Notes: a model not told the origin generated them from the sequence alone. 64,000 nucleotides of DNA from Pseudarthrobacter sp. NamB4 (GCF_005796185.1 NZ_VAHM01000003.1:124001-188000), one strand, 5' to 3'. Positions 18,711-27,820 are shown, numbered from the stretch's first letter. A program made the numbers and translations.

Positions 18711-20111
18711 GTGAAACCAGTACTGCTGCTGAACGTTGTTGGCCTGACCGCCAAGGCCCTGCGCCGGATGCCCCGGCTGTCGCGGCTGGCCGCGCAAGGC
18801 TGGTCCTCCGAACTGGCCACCGTGCTGCCGGCGGTGACGTGCACCGTCCAGTCCACGATGTTGACGGGCCTGTCACCGGCGCAGCATGGGATTGTGGGCA
18901 ACGGATGGTACTTCCGGGAACTCGGCGATGTCTTCCTGTGGCGCCAGCACAACATGCTGGTCAGCGGTGAGAATATCTGGGAGACCGCGCGCCGCCGCCA
19001 TCCCGGCTACAGTGCGGGCAACATCTGCTGGTGGTATGCGATGGGGATGTCCACTGACGTGACGGTGACCCCCCGGCCCATTTACCATGCGGACGGCCGC
19101 AAATCCCCTGATGCGTACGTACGCCCGGCGGAACTGCACGGCGAACTGGTGACCCACTTCGGCGACTTTCCGCTCTTCCAGTACTGGGGCCCCACGGCCA
19201 CCATCAAGTCCACTGAGTGGATCGTCAACGCCACCCGGCACGTCCTGCGGAACCAGTCACCGAACCTGCTCATGGCGTACCTGCCGCACCTGGACTACGA
19301 CCTGCAGCGGTTCGGACCGGACTCGCCGCAGGCTGACCTTGCGGCGGCAGAGCTGGACCGCGCCCTTGCCCCGCTCCTGGACGAGGCTGGAGAGCGCGGT
19401 TATGAAGTCATCGCCGTGGCGGAGTACGGGATCGAGAACGCGCACAAGCCGGTGGATATCAACCGCATCTTGCGCCGGGAAGGACTCCTTGAGGTTTACG
19501 TACAGGACGGCAGGGAGCAACTCGACCCATGGACTTCGCGCGCCTTTGCCGTCGCCGACCACCAGGTCGCCCACGTCTACGTCTCCAACCCCTCCGACCT
19601 GGAGCGCGTGGCGGCACTGCTTCGCGGGACCGACGGCGTGGACGAGGTCCTCGACCGGGAAGCGCAGGGCCGCTACGGACTCGACCATGAAAGGTCAGGG
19701 GAACTGGTAGTCATAGCGGAACCGGGCGCCTGGTTCACATATTACTTCTGGCTGGACGACGACCGGGCGCCTGAATACGCACGCGGCGTGGATATCCACC
19801 GGAAACCGGGCTATGATCCCGCCGAGCTCTTCTTCAACCCGGCGGACAGGCTTGCCAAGGCAAAAGCCGGCCTCAACCTGGTGAAGAAGAAGCTGGGCCT
19901 GCGTTATGCCATGAGTACAGTGCCGCTGGACCCCACGCACGTTCGGGGCACGCATGGCCGGCTTCCCGATTCAGCGGACAGCACGCCCCTGGTGATCGGT
20001 TCAACTGACCGGATTCCTTCTGCTGTCGAGGCGTTCGTGAATTCCGGCCGGCAGGTCCCCGCTGCCGCGGTGAAGGACCTTGTGCTGCAGACGCAGGGCA
20101 TCGGCGTCTAA
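18711..20111 (+). CDS. eboF: Alkaline phosphatase superfamily protein, EboF type
   Basis: This 466-residue protein has the nucleotide pyrophosphatase/phosphodiesterase-type fold. A nucleophile-region threonine lies in PAVTCTVQSTMLTG, followed by HGIVGNGWY and a late GTHG. Two positions usually used for metal binding differ: the opening strand reads LLLNVVGLT where most family members have an aspartate, and AEYGIENAH replaces the usual SDHG. EboF relatives share such changes as far as I recall, so the site may be altered by design. No signal peptide is seen, so it should be cytoplasmic. It closes the operon; a GC-rich hairpin follows the stop. Confidence 0.83.
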   Translation: MKPVLLLNVVGLTAKALRRMPRLSRLAAQGWSSELATVLPAVTCTVQSTMLTGLSPAQHGIVGNGWYFRELGDVFLWRQHNMLVSGENIWETARRRHPGYSAGNICWWYAMGMSTDVTVTPRPIYHADGRKSPDAYVRPAELHGELVTHFGDFPLFQYWGPTATIKSTEWIVNATRHVLRNQSPNLLMAYLPHLDYDLQRFGPDSPQADLAAAELDRALAPLLDEAGERGYEVIAVAEYGIENAHKPVDINRILRREGLLEVYVQDGREQLDPWTSRAFAVADHQVAHVYVSNPSDLERVAALLRGTDGVDEVLDREAQGRYGLDHERSGELVVIAEPGAWFTYYFWLDDDRAPEYARGVDIHRKPGYDPAELFFNPADRLAKAKAGLNLVKKKLGLRYAMSTVPLDPTHVRGTHGRLPDSADSTPLVIGSTDRIPSAVEAFVNSGRQVPAAAVKDLVLQTQGIGV

Positions 20112-20112
20112 A

Positions 20113-20140
20113 CCCGGGCCCCGGGATCGGGTTAAAAGTT
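20113..20140 (+). terminator. Possible terminator after eboF
   Basis: AACCCG and CGGGTT flank a self-complementary CCCGGGCCCCGGG just after the eboF stop, followed by AAAAGTTT. The stem can form in more than one register, so the call is moderate. Confidence 0.4.
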
Positions 20141-20337
20141 TCAGGCAACAAATAAAGCCGAACCGACCTTTGCTTTTTTGCGCCTATTTCCGACCCCATG
20201 TTCCGTCTTCCGAAAGGAGTCGAAAGAAATAGCAGCACTTTGTTTGTTGAAACCACTAGGTAAAGCGCTGCAGTTCAATTAGCGTTTCAGGTACCGAGTC
20301 CGGCTGGTCCGGCTCCTCAATGACGAGAAGAAAGTAA

Positions 20338-22488
20338 ATGATGACAGTCAATCGACAAGGGATAGCGAAAGCGGGCGCCGGCCTCGCGATGGCCGCACTG
20401 CTGGCCACCGCTTTTGCGGCCGCACCAGCCCAGGCACAGCCGGGCAACCCTGCTCCCGGTGCAGCCCCGGCCGACAGCAGCTTCCAAAAGGTGACGCTGA
20501 ACGACACGCCGGGTGAGCCCGTGGACCTGGCGGTGCTGCCCAACAACAACGTCCTGCACACGACGCGCGGCGGTGAGGTCTGGCTCAACGACAACAAGAC
20601 AGGGCTCAACACCCTGGCTGCAACGCTGGACGTCTACGAGCACGACGAAGAGGGCCTGCAGAGCATCGCCCTTGACCCCAAGTTCGGTACCAAGGGCAAC
20701 AACTGGGTTTACCTGTACTACTCTCCCCCGCAGGACACCCCCGTTGACGACCCCGCCACCCCCGGAGTCAATGAAGGTGACGCGCCGTTCAGCGGTACGG
20801 CGGCGGACTTCGATAAGTTCAAGGGCTCCCTGGTGCTTTCGCGCTTCCAGTTCAACGGGTCCACCATCGACCTGGCTACCGAGCAGCAGATTATCGAAGT
20901 ACCCGTGGACCGTGGCATCTGCTGCCACGTCGGCGGTGACATCGTGTTCGATGCCGAGGGCAACCTGTACCTCTCCACCGGCGACGACACCAACCCCTTC
21001 CAGTCCGGAGGCTATACGCCGATTGACGAACGCCCCACCAGCAACCCCGCACTCGATGCACAGCGGACGTCTGCAAACACCAACGACCTGCGCGGCAAGG
21101 TCCTGCGCATTACGCCCAAGGACGGCGGCGGCTACACCATTCCCGAGGGCAACCTTTTCCAGCCCGGTACTCCCCAGACCCGCCCGGAGATCTACGTGAT
21201 GGGCCTGCGCAACCCCTTCCGCGTGGAACTCAACCAGAACACCGGCGAACTCTACATCGCCGACTACTCGCCTGACGCCCGTTCCGCCAACCCCCTCCGC
21301 GGTCCTGCCGGCACCGGCAAGTGGATGTCAGTCACGGAACCCTCCAACTACGGCTGGCCCTACTGCGCCACCGCAGAACTGCCGTACGTGGACTACGACT
21401 TCGCCACCGGCACCTCCGGTGCAGCCTTCAACTGCGCCGCTCCGGTCAACGAATCCCCGAACAACACCGGCCTCCGCGAGCTGCCTCCGGTTTCGCAGCC
21501 CCAGGTCTGGTACTCCTACGGCGCTTCGGCTGAATTCCCCGAGCTGGAACGGGGCGGAATCGGCCCGATGGCCGGCCCCGCCTACGAGTTCGACGAGAAG
21601 GCAACCAAGGGCAACGCCCCTGTCGCCTGGCCGTCCTACTACGACGGCAAGTCCTTCTTCTACGAGTGGACCCGCGATTACATCAAGGCCATGACCACCG
21701 AGAACGGCGACCTGGTCTCCATCGAGAACGTCGTCGACTCCCTCGTCGTCGACAACCCCATCGACATGGAGTTCGGCCCCAATGGTGCCCTCTACGTCCT
21801 TGAGTACGGCGACGGCTACTTCGGCGAAAACCCGGACGCACAGCTGTCACGCATCGACTACATCGGCGCGGGCGGGAACCACAGCCCGGTGGCTGTAGCC
21901 TCCGGCACCCCCACCGCTGGAGCCTCCCCCCTCAATGTCCAGTTCTCCAGCGAGGGCACTGCAGACGCCGACGGCGACAAGATCCGCTACGAGTGGGACT
22001 TCAACTCGGACGGCATCGTGGACTCTGAGGAAGCCAACCCCACCTACACCTACCAGAAAACCGGAACCTACACCGCAAGCCTGAAGGTTATCGACCTGGG
22101 TGGCAAGCACCGTGGCCGCCACTCCTCGGCGGAGGTTGCGATCGAGGTAGGCAACCAGGCACCTGTCATCGAATTCGTCAGCCCCGTTGCCGGCCAGGCG
22201 TTCCAGTTCGGTGACACCGTCACCTACGAGGTCCGCGTCACTGATGACCAGCCGGTGGACTGCTCGCTCGTCAAGGTGAGCTACATCCTCGGCCACCACA
22301 CGCACGGTCACCCGCAGACCACCACTTCGGGCTGCACCGGAACCCTTACCACCACTGTTCCCGAAGGACACGACCCCGCCGTGGACGACCTCTCGGCAGT
22401 CTTCAGCGCAAGCTACACCGACGCCGGCGACGATGCTTCGGCTCCGCTCACCGGAACCGCGGAGGTAGTTCTGCTGGCCTCCAACTGA
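20338..22488 (+). CDS. Secreted PQQ-dependent sugar dehydrogenase with PKD domain
   Basis: This 716-residue exported protein has an N-terminal signal peptide ending in the AQA region (residues about 10-35). A six-bladed glucose/sorbosone dehydrogenase-type propeller follows (NNVLHTTRGGEVWL, RGICCHVGGDIVFD, GLRNPFRVELN). Next come a PKD-like domain at about residues 515-605 (IRYEWDFNSDGIVDS, TYTYQKTGTYTASL) and a further beta domain. Family members oxidise sugars to keto-sugars or lactones with pyrroloquinoline quinone or a similar quinone cofactor. No PQQ synthesis genes are in the window. It stands alone between the Ebo-like operon and a ROK regulator and ends in a very strong terminator. 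It may supply keto-sugars to the nearby isomerase and oxidoreductase genes, which is inference. Confidence 0.88.
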   Translation: MMTVNRQGIAKAGAGLAMAALLATAFAAAPAQAQPGNPAPGAAPADSSFQKVTLNDTPGEPVDLAVLPNNNVLHTTRGGEVWLNDNKTGLNTLAATLDVYEHDEEGLQSIALDPKFGTKGNNWVYLYYSPPQDTPVDDPATPGVNEGDAPFSGTAADFDKFKGSLVLSRFQFNGSTIDLATEQQIIEVPVDRGICCHVGGDIVFDAEGNLYLSTGDDTNPFQSGGYTPIDERPTSNPALDAQRTSANTNDLRGKVLRITPKDGGGYTIPEGNLFQPGTPQTRPEIYVMGLRNPFRVELNQNTGELYIADYSPDARSANPLRGPAGTGKWMSVTEPSNYGWPYCATAELPYVDYDFATGTSGAAFNCAAPVNESPNNTGLRELPPVSQPQVWYSYGASAEFPELERGGIGPMAGPAYEFDEKATKGNAPVAWPSYYDGKSFFYEWTRDYIKAMTTENGDLVSIENVVDSLVVDNPIDMEFGPNGALYVLEYGDGYFGENPDAQLSRIDYIGAGGNHSPVAVASGTPTAGASPLNVQFSSEGTADADGDKIRYEWDFNSDGIVDSEEANPTYTYQKTGTYTASLKVIDLGGKHRGRHSSAEVAIEVGNQAPVIEFVSPVAGQAFQFGDTVTYEVRVTDDQPVDCSLVKVSYILGHHTHGHPQTTTSGCTGTLTTTVPEGHDPAVDDLSAVFSASYTDAGDDASAPLTGTAEVVLLASN

Positions 22489-22538
22489 TGCTCCCAGGAG
22501 TACAGGTGGCCGCACGCTAACGGCAAGCCTGCGGCGCG

Positions 22539-22588
22539 AAAGCGGACCCTGTCCCAGCCAAAGCTGGGACAGGGTCCGCTTTCTTTTT
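22539..22588. terminator. Strong terminator, 20-base perfect stem
   Basis: Arms at 22539-22558 and 22563-22582 are perfectly complementary around a 4-base loop CAAA, followed by CTTTTT on the plus strand and preceded on the other side by bases that are less U-rich. It ends the sugar dehydrogenase gene and separates it from the convergent ROK gene. Confidence 0.92.
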
Positions 22589-22606
22589 GGTAGCCGTAGG
22601 GAAAGG

Positions 22607-23878
22607 CTACGGAACCGGAATTGGCGTGCCGCCGTCGTCGTGCTGCGGGCGCAGGAACCCGGCGGGGTCCAGGATGAGCGGTTCAAAGGCGAGTTCCGCC
22701 GCGCCGACAAGGATGGGGTCCTCGCCAAGGGGGGCCAGCTCAATGGCAACGTTTTCCCGGGGACCGCGCGTTGCGGGAGCGCGCAACGCCTCGCTCAGGG
22801 CCTCCGGCGCTGCGCGGACGAGGATGCGCAGGAACCCTCCCATGACGATCAGGGAGGGATTCAGCAGGTTGACGACGCTCCTCAGGCCGGCGGCCAGCAG
22901 CTGGACTTGCCGGTCTATGATCCTGCGCAGGTCCTGGGACGCCGATTCGTCCCGCAGCTTTTCCAGAACGGCCTCTTCGAGGTTCTCCGTTTCACCTGCG
23001 GGAAGGCCGACGGCAGCGATGAGCTCTTCACGGGTAACCTCCGCTTCAAGGCAGCCGAAGGACCCGCAAGTGCAGCGGGCACCGCCCGAGCGTACGAGGG
23101 TGTGCCCAAGCTGCCCGGCGAACCCGGTGGCTCCGCGAACGAGGCGGCCCTCGCTGATGACGCCACCGCCAATGCCACTCGCTCCGCCGTAGAGATAGAC
23201 AAGGTCGCAAACACCGCGGCCGGCACCGAACGTGGCCTGCGCCCTGGCGCCCACCACGGCGTCGTTCGCGGCGATCACCGGCAGTTTCAGGGCGTCGCTC
23301 AGGAGTGCCGAGAGCGGCTGGTCCCGCCAGCCAAGATGCGGTGCCTCGATCACTGTGCCGTCAACAGGATCCACCAGGCCCGGGATGGCCAACCCCACAC
23401 CCATGATCCGGTGGCCTGCGGGCAGCGAGGTGCGCATACCGGTGTAGACCGCCGTCACGATATTAACCACTTCCGCTACCGAGGGAGGGCGGACCGTATG
23501 GAAACGGACAGGATTGACGATGCGGCCGCCAAGCGAGACGAGCGCAACGCTGACGACGTCGATGTCCGGGTTAACTGCCAATGCCAAGGCGCCCGGACTC
23601 GGCTGGATCATGATGCTCGGCCGGCCAAACCCCTGTGCCTGGTCCAGGTCGCTCTCCACTACCAGGCCGAGCTGGACCAGTTCCCCGACGAGCGCCGCGA
23701 TGGTGGAGCGGTTAAGTCCGGTGGCGCGCGTGAGCTGGGCGCGGGAGACACCCGACATCGAGTGCACCAAGCCAAGCACCGTGGACAGGTTGTGCTGCCG
23801 GGTGGAGTCGCGGTTGTTTCCGAGGCTGCTGCCGGACAACCCCCACCGGACACGTTCCTCCTGCGGTGGCGAAGTCAT
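22607..23878 (-). CDS. ROK family transcriptional regulator
   Basis: This 423-residue repressor has an N-terminal winged helix-turn-helix (RAQLTRATGLNRSTIAALVG). The ROK domain carries the zinc-binding block CTCGSFGCLE and a GGASGIGGGV loop. It is convergent with the sugar dehydrogenase and is followed, in its own direction, by no other gene. Upstream lies the polyprenyl synthase on the same strand, ending 47 bases away. It most likely responds to a sugar ligand and controls a local sugar locus, either the dehydrogenase or the 25-34 kb transporter cluster. The ATG at 23878 gives normal domain spacing. Confidence 0.92.
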   Translation of the reverse strand: MTSPPQEERVRWGLSGSSLGNNRDSTRQHNLSTVLGLVHSMSGVSRAQLTRATGLNRSTIAALVGELVQLGLVVESDLDQAQGFGRPSIMIQPSPGALALAVNPDIDVVSVALVSLGGRIVNPVRFHTVRPPSVAEVVNIVTAVYTGMRTSLPAGHRIMGVGLAIPGLVDPVDGTVIEAPHLGWRDQPLSALLSDALKLPVIAANDAVVGARAQATFGAGRGVCDLVYLYGGASGIGGGVISEGRLVRGATGFAGQLGHTLVRSGGARCTCGSFGCLEAEVTREELIAAVGLPAGETENLEEAVLEKLRDESASQDLRRIIDRQVQLLAAGLRSVVNLLNPSLIVMGGFLRILVRAAPEALSEALRAPATRGPRENVAIELAPLGEDPILVGAAELAFEPLILDPAGFLRPQHDDGGTPIPVP

Positions 23879-23925
23879 GCCGTCATGATATCGGCAGGAA
23901 GGCTGTATCTATGAGGCGGGAACCA

Positions 23926-25026
23926 TTATGGCGTACCCCGTTGTGGTTCCATGCCGGAGACGACGGCAAACAGCATCTCTTGAAGGCGCCGGCGCAGGGC
24001 GGGGGGCACTCCGTCCGACTCAAGATGCATTACCGCCAGCTGGGCGTTCTCGGTGGCCAATGCAATGGCATAGTTCTTTGCGCCGCAGGCCATCAGGACA
24101 GTCCGGACGTACCCGGCGTCGGCAGCGGTCATGTTCGGGGACCCGATGACTGAGGCGATCCTGCTCCACTCCGGCTGTGTGGCTGCATAGGAGAGCAGCG
24201 CGGTCCGCTTGCCTTCCCGAAGGTCCCCCCAGTTGGTTTTGCCGGTGCGGCTTTCCTTGCCGAAAACTCCCAGCACGTCATCGGCGATCTGGTACGCGAT
24301 CCCGGCGTAGCGCCCGGCGGACGCAAGCGCGCAAATAACCTTTTCCGGTGCTCCGGCCAGCACGGCTCCTGCCTGCAGCGGCGCCTCAAAGGAGTAGACC
24401 GACGTCTTCTGGTAGGCAGTCTTGGTGATGTCCTCGATCGTGGGCATCGTGGAGGTGCGGCTGAACTCGACATCCAGGATCTCCCCGCCAACAGAGGAAA
24501 AAATCGCGTCGTCGAGGATGTCGTGCAGGCGCTGGCGCACACGGGCCGGCGCTTCGGATGACCTCAACAGCCGGTAGGCGCCGGAAAGCGCAAGGTCACC
24601 GGCGAGGAGCCCGGCCGCGACTCCGGCGTGCTCTGCGGTGGCAGCGGGGGCACCGGAACGCAATGCACGGCTTCGGTAGTGGCCGGACACGTTCGGGATA
24701 CCGCGCCGAATGAAATCACGGTCAACCACGTCGTCGTGAACAATAAGGGCGCTGTGCAGGAGCTCGTAGGAGGCGCCGACTGCAGCGGCGCTGGAGAAAT
24801 CAGTGCCGCCGAGGAGCCGGTACGCCAGCATAACCAACCGCGGGCGGGAACGCTTGCCGCCCGCGGTTGCCCTTTCAAGTGCTTCCCAAAGGTGCAGATA
24901 GGAGCCGTTGACGGCGGCAGCACGCAACTTCGCGTCCGCGAAAAACTGCTGCAGCGTATCCTCGACGAGCGCGAGGTCGGCGCTGGCATTCAGTGCATGG
25001 TCTGCGTCCACGTAAGTCACCGTCAC
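23926..25026 (-). CDS. Polyprenyl diphosphate synthase (geranylgeranyl type)
   Basis: This 366-residue trans-prenyltransferase condenses isopentenyl diphosphate onto an allylic primer. The first aspartate-rich motif DDVVD is at residues 98-102, with two small residues and a serine just before it; GKRSRPRL binds diphosphate at about 57-64. The second motif reads QIADDVLG. The short DDxxD first motif and size match actinobacterial geranylgeranyl or farnesyl diphosphate synthases (IdsA/CrtE class). Chain length cannot be fixed from sequence alone. No carotenoid genes adjoin it. It could feed the UbiA-like EboC or general isoprenoid needs. Its start is about 50 bases from the end of the permease gene on the same strand. 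Confidence 0.93.
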   Translation of the reverse strand: MTVTYVDADHALNASADLALVEDTLQQFFADAKLRAAAVNGSYLHLWEALERATAGGKRSRPRLVMLAYRLLGGTDFSSAAAVGASYELLHSALIVHDDVVDRDFIRRGIPNVSGHYRSRALRSGAPAATAEHAGVAAGLLAGDLALSGAYRLLRSSEAPARVRQRLHDILDDAIFSSVGGEILDVEFSRTSTMPTIEDITKTAYQKTSVYSFEAPLQAGAVLAGAPEKVICALASAGRYAGIAYQIADDVLGVFGKESRTGKTNWGDLREGKRTALLSYAATQPEWSRIASVIGSPNMTAADAGYVRTVLMACGAKNYAIALATENAQLAVMHLESDGVPPALRRRLQEMLFAVVSGMEPQRGTP

Positions 25027-25073
25027 GGCCCTCCACTCCGTCGTCCTGGCTCCCCCGGTCTGGCCGGTACTGT

Positions 25074-26150
25074 CTATGCGGCGGCTTTCTGCAGGCCTGG
25101 CTTTTCCCTCTTCCTGGGGCCCCGGGCTGCGAAGCGCTGCTGCAGGAGTACTGCAACAACGATGATCAGGCCCTTTGCCAGTGCCTGGACGGAGGTGTCG
25201 AGGTTGTTCTGGGTGAAGACATTGGTCAGGGTGCTGAAGATCAGCACTCCGAGGACCGTCCCCATGATCGTTCCACGCCCGCCGATGAGCAGCGTGCCGC
25301 CGACAACGACGGCGGCAATCGCGTCGAGTTCGTACAGGAGGCCGTGCGTTGAGGTGCCTGCGGTGGTGCGACCAAGCATCATGACGCCAGCGATGCCGGC
25401 GGCAAGCCCGGCAAGCACATAAAGGTAGACGAGGTGGCGCTTCACCTTGATGCCGGCCAGGCGGGCTGCTTCAAGGTTTCCGCCGATGGCGATGGTACGG
25501 CGGCCAAAGGTGGTGCGGTTCAGGAGGAACCAGCCCGCGATGGCCACGATAACGAAAATCCAGATCAGGAGCGGAACGCCGAGTACTTCGGCGCGCATGA
25601 CCCGCAGGAAGTCACGGTTGGTCACGATCTGGGTGCTGCGCCCGGAGATGAGTTCGGCAAGGCCACGTGCCCCGACCAGCATGGCCAGAGTGGCAATGAA
25701 GGCCACGACGTTGCCGTACGCGATCACCAGCCCATTGATCAGGCCGGCAATCACGCCCACCGCGAGAGCGACGAGAACCATGAGGACCCATGACGACTGC
25801 GCAGCAGCCAGCTGAACGCTGGTCAGGCTGGCAATGACGGTGGTAAGCCCCATGACGGAACCGACGGAGAGGTCGATGCCGCCCGCCGTAATCACGAACG
25901 TGACGCCGATGCTGATCACACCAATAATCGAGGCGTACCGGAAGATGGTGAGCAGGTTCTCGAAGTTGAGGAACCGGTCCCCACTGGTGACGGCGCCGAC
26001 CACGAAGAGCAGCGCCAGGGCGATTACCAGTCCCAGGCTTCGTCCTGCTGAGCCCTTTAGGAAACCCTGAAGAGGGCTGGCCTTGGGGGCGCGGTGGTCG
26101 GCCGGCGCGTTGGTGGGCGGTTCAGCGACCTTGGTGTTCTGCTCGCTCAC
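25074..26150 (-). CDS. Sugar ABC transporter permease, RbsC type
   Basis: This 358-residue integral membrane protein of the ribose/galactoside permease family has about ten hydrophobic segments and the core signature GGIDLSVGSVMGL, followed by GLINGLVIAYGNVVAFIATLAML. A soluble Pro-rich N-terminus of about 40 residues precedes the first membrane helix. The start is GTG at 26150 and overlaps the ATPase stop (GTGA), so the two are translationally coupled. It forms the channel of the RbsA-type transporter with the divergent binding lipoprotein. The substrate is probably a monosaccharide, inositol or related polyol. Confidence 0.94.
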   Translation of the reverse strand: MSEQNTKVAEPPTNAPADHRAPKASPLQGFLKGSAGRSLGLVIALALLFVVGAVTSGDRFLNFENLLTIFRYASIIGVISIGVTFVITAGGIDLSVGSVMGLTTVIASLTSVQLAAAQSSWVLMVLVALAVGVIAGLINGLVIAYGNVVAFIATLAMLVGARGLAELISGRSTQIVTNRDFLRVMRAEVLGVPLLIWIFVIVAIAGWFLLNRTTFGRRTIAIGGNLEAARLAGIKVKRHLVYLYVLAGLAAGIAGVMMLGRTTAGTSTHGLLYELDAIAAVVVGGTLLIGGRGTIMGTVLGVLIFSTLTNVFTQNNLDTSVQALAKGLIIVVAVLLQQRFAARGPRKREKPGLQKAAA

Positions 26151-27667
26151 GCGGCACTTCCCTTCATGACGAGGTCGAGCACTCCGTGCTCATCTATATC
26201 GCTTGCTTTTGTTTGGGTGAGGACTTTGCCGTCATCAATGACGAGCACGTTGTCGGCGAGGCCCAGGACTTCCTCGATTTCGCTCGAAACGACGATGATC
26301 GCCGTCCCGGCCGCCGCCAGTTTGCGGATGAGGGCGTAAATCTCGGAGCGTGCACCCACATCGACGCCCCGCGTCGGTTCGTCCAGCAGCAGGACCGACG
26401 TTCCGTGTACCAGCCAGCGGGCGAGGAGGATCTTTTGTTGATTCCCGCCCGATAGGGTCCGGGCGGGACGGTCAGGATCAGCCGGACGCAGCTCCAGTGC
26501 AGCGATCTGCTCACGGGTGGCGTCCCGTTCAGCCGCCTCGTTCAGGTGGCCGGCCCGGGCAAAGCGCTCGAAGGTCGAAAGAGTGACGTTCTTGAAGATC
26601 GGCTCATCCAGGATCAGCCCCTGGCTCTTGCGTTCCTCGGGCGATAGCCCGATGCCAGCGTTCACCGCGGATGTTACCGAGCCCGGTCGGAGCACCTTGC
26701 CGTTCACGGTCACCCGGCCGGAAGAGGCCTTGCGCGCACCGTAGACGGTCTCGAGGATCTCGGAGCGCTTGGATCCCACCAGTCCGGCGAACCCGAGGAT
26801 CTCACCGGCGCGCACCGTGAAGCTGATCTTGTCGAAGTGTCCCAGGAGCTCGAGGTTGTTCACGTCGAGCACAACCGGGGCATCGGACGGCACGGGTTTC
26901 CCCTTCGGGAAGACATTCTCGACGTCCCTGCCCGTCATCAGGCGGATCAGTTCTGGCCTCGGAGTATCTGTCACGCTCAGCCCGTTTGCCGTGCTGCGCC
27001 CGTCCTTGATCACCGAGATGCGGTCGCCGATCTGCCGGATTTCTTCGAGCCTGTGAGAGATGTAAACGACCGCGATGCCCTGCGCGGTGAGTTCGCGGAC
27101 CACGCGGAAAAGGTTGGAAACTTCGCCAGAGTCGAGGATGGCGCTCGGTTCATCCATGATGATCAGCTTGGTATCGCGAGACAGCGCCCGGGCCATGCTC
27201 ACGATCTGCTTGTTTGCAGCGGAAAGGGTGCCTACTTCCGTGGAAGGGGAAAGATTCCCGTGCCCCAGCCTCTTCAGGAGGGTCCGGGCAATGGCGTTCG
27301 CCTTTTTTACATGCAGGACACCCCCGGTGGCGCGCTCATGGCCGAGGAAGATGTTCTCGGCAACAGAAAGCCCGTCGACGACGTCAAGCTCCTGGTACAT
27401 GGTGGCGATGCCCAGGTCGAGAGCCGCAGTGGGGCGGGGAAGGGTAATCGGCTTGCCCTCCCAGCGAATTTCGCCGCTATCGGGCTGATGGACGCCGGAG
27501 AGCGTTTTGATAAGGGTCGATTTGCCGGCTCCGTTCTGTCCCATGACGCAGTGGACTTCTCCTGGCAGGACCTGCAGGTCGACACCTTTGAGCGCCTGGA
27601 CGCCAGCAAATCCCTTGGTGAGTCCCCGGACTTCGAGCAACGGCCGTGGCTGATCTTCTTCGAACAT
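26147..27667 (-). CDS. Sugar ABC transporter ATP-binding protein, RbsA type
   Basis: This 506-residue protein has two ATPase domains, as in RbsA/MglA. The first has GQNGAGKSTLIKTLSG (Walker A) and LIIMDEPSA (Walker B). The second has a degenerate Walker A (GLVGSKRSE), an intact LSGGNQQK signature and LLLDEPTRG. This asymmetry is normal for the family. It energises import of a sugar or polyol through the adjacent permease. The ATG at 27667 faces the divergent gene for the binding protein across 153 bases that contain a CRP-like palindrome. Confidence 0.95.
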   Translation of the reverse strand: MFEEDQPRPLLEVRGLTKGFAGVQALKGVDLQVLPGEVHCVMGQNGAGKSTLIKTLSGVHQPDSGEIRWEGKPITLPRPTAALDLGIATMYQELDVVDGLSVAENIFLGHERATGGVLHVKKANAIARTLLKRLGHGNLSPSTEVGTLSAANKQIVSMARALSRDTKLIIMDEPSAILDSGEVSNLFRVVRELTAQGIAVVYISHRLEEIRQIGDRISVIKDGRSTANGLSVTDTPRPELIRLMTGRDVENVFPKGKPVPSDAPVVLDVNNLELLGHFDKISFTVRAGEILGFAGLVGSKRSEILETVYGARKASSGRVTVNGKVLRPGSVTSAVNAGIGLSPEERKSQGLILDEPIFKNVTLSTFERFARAGHLNEAAERDATREQIAALELRPADPDRPARTLSGGNQQKILLARWLVHGTSVLLLDEPTRGVDVGARSEIYALIRKLAAAGTAIIVVSSEIEEVLGLADNVLVIDDGKVLTQTKASDIDEHGVLDLVMKGSAA

Positions 27668-27735
27668 GCGACGAACCTAACACATTATGTCGGCAATCGG
27701 TACAAGGTCGTCGATTTGTGCCAGTCTTCTGTTAT

Positions 27736-27751
27736 TGTGACAGCAGTCACG
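27736..27751. promoter_or_regulatory. CRP/GlxR-like operator
   Basis: TGTGACAGCAGTCACG matches the TGTGA-N6-TCACA consensus of CRP-family regulators at nine of ten defined positions. It lies between the divergent ATPase and binding-protein genes, where catabolite control of sugar uptake would be expected. Confidence 0.5.
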
Positions 27752-27820
27752 CAAAGTAGCGGGCATGAAAGAGCATGCTGCACCAGGCGAAGACGCACCT
27801 AACTCATTGAGGAGATACAC

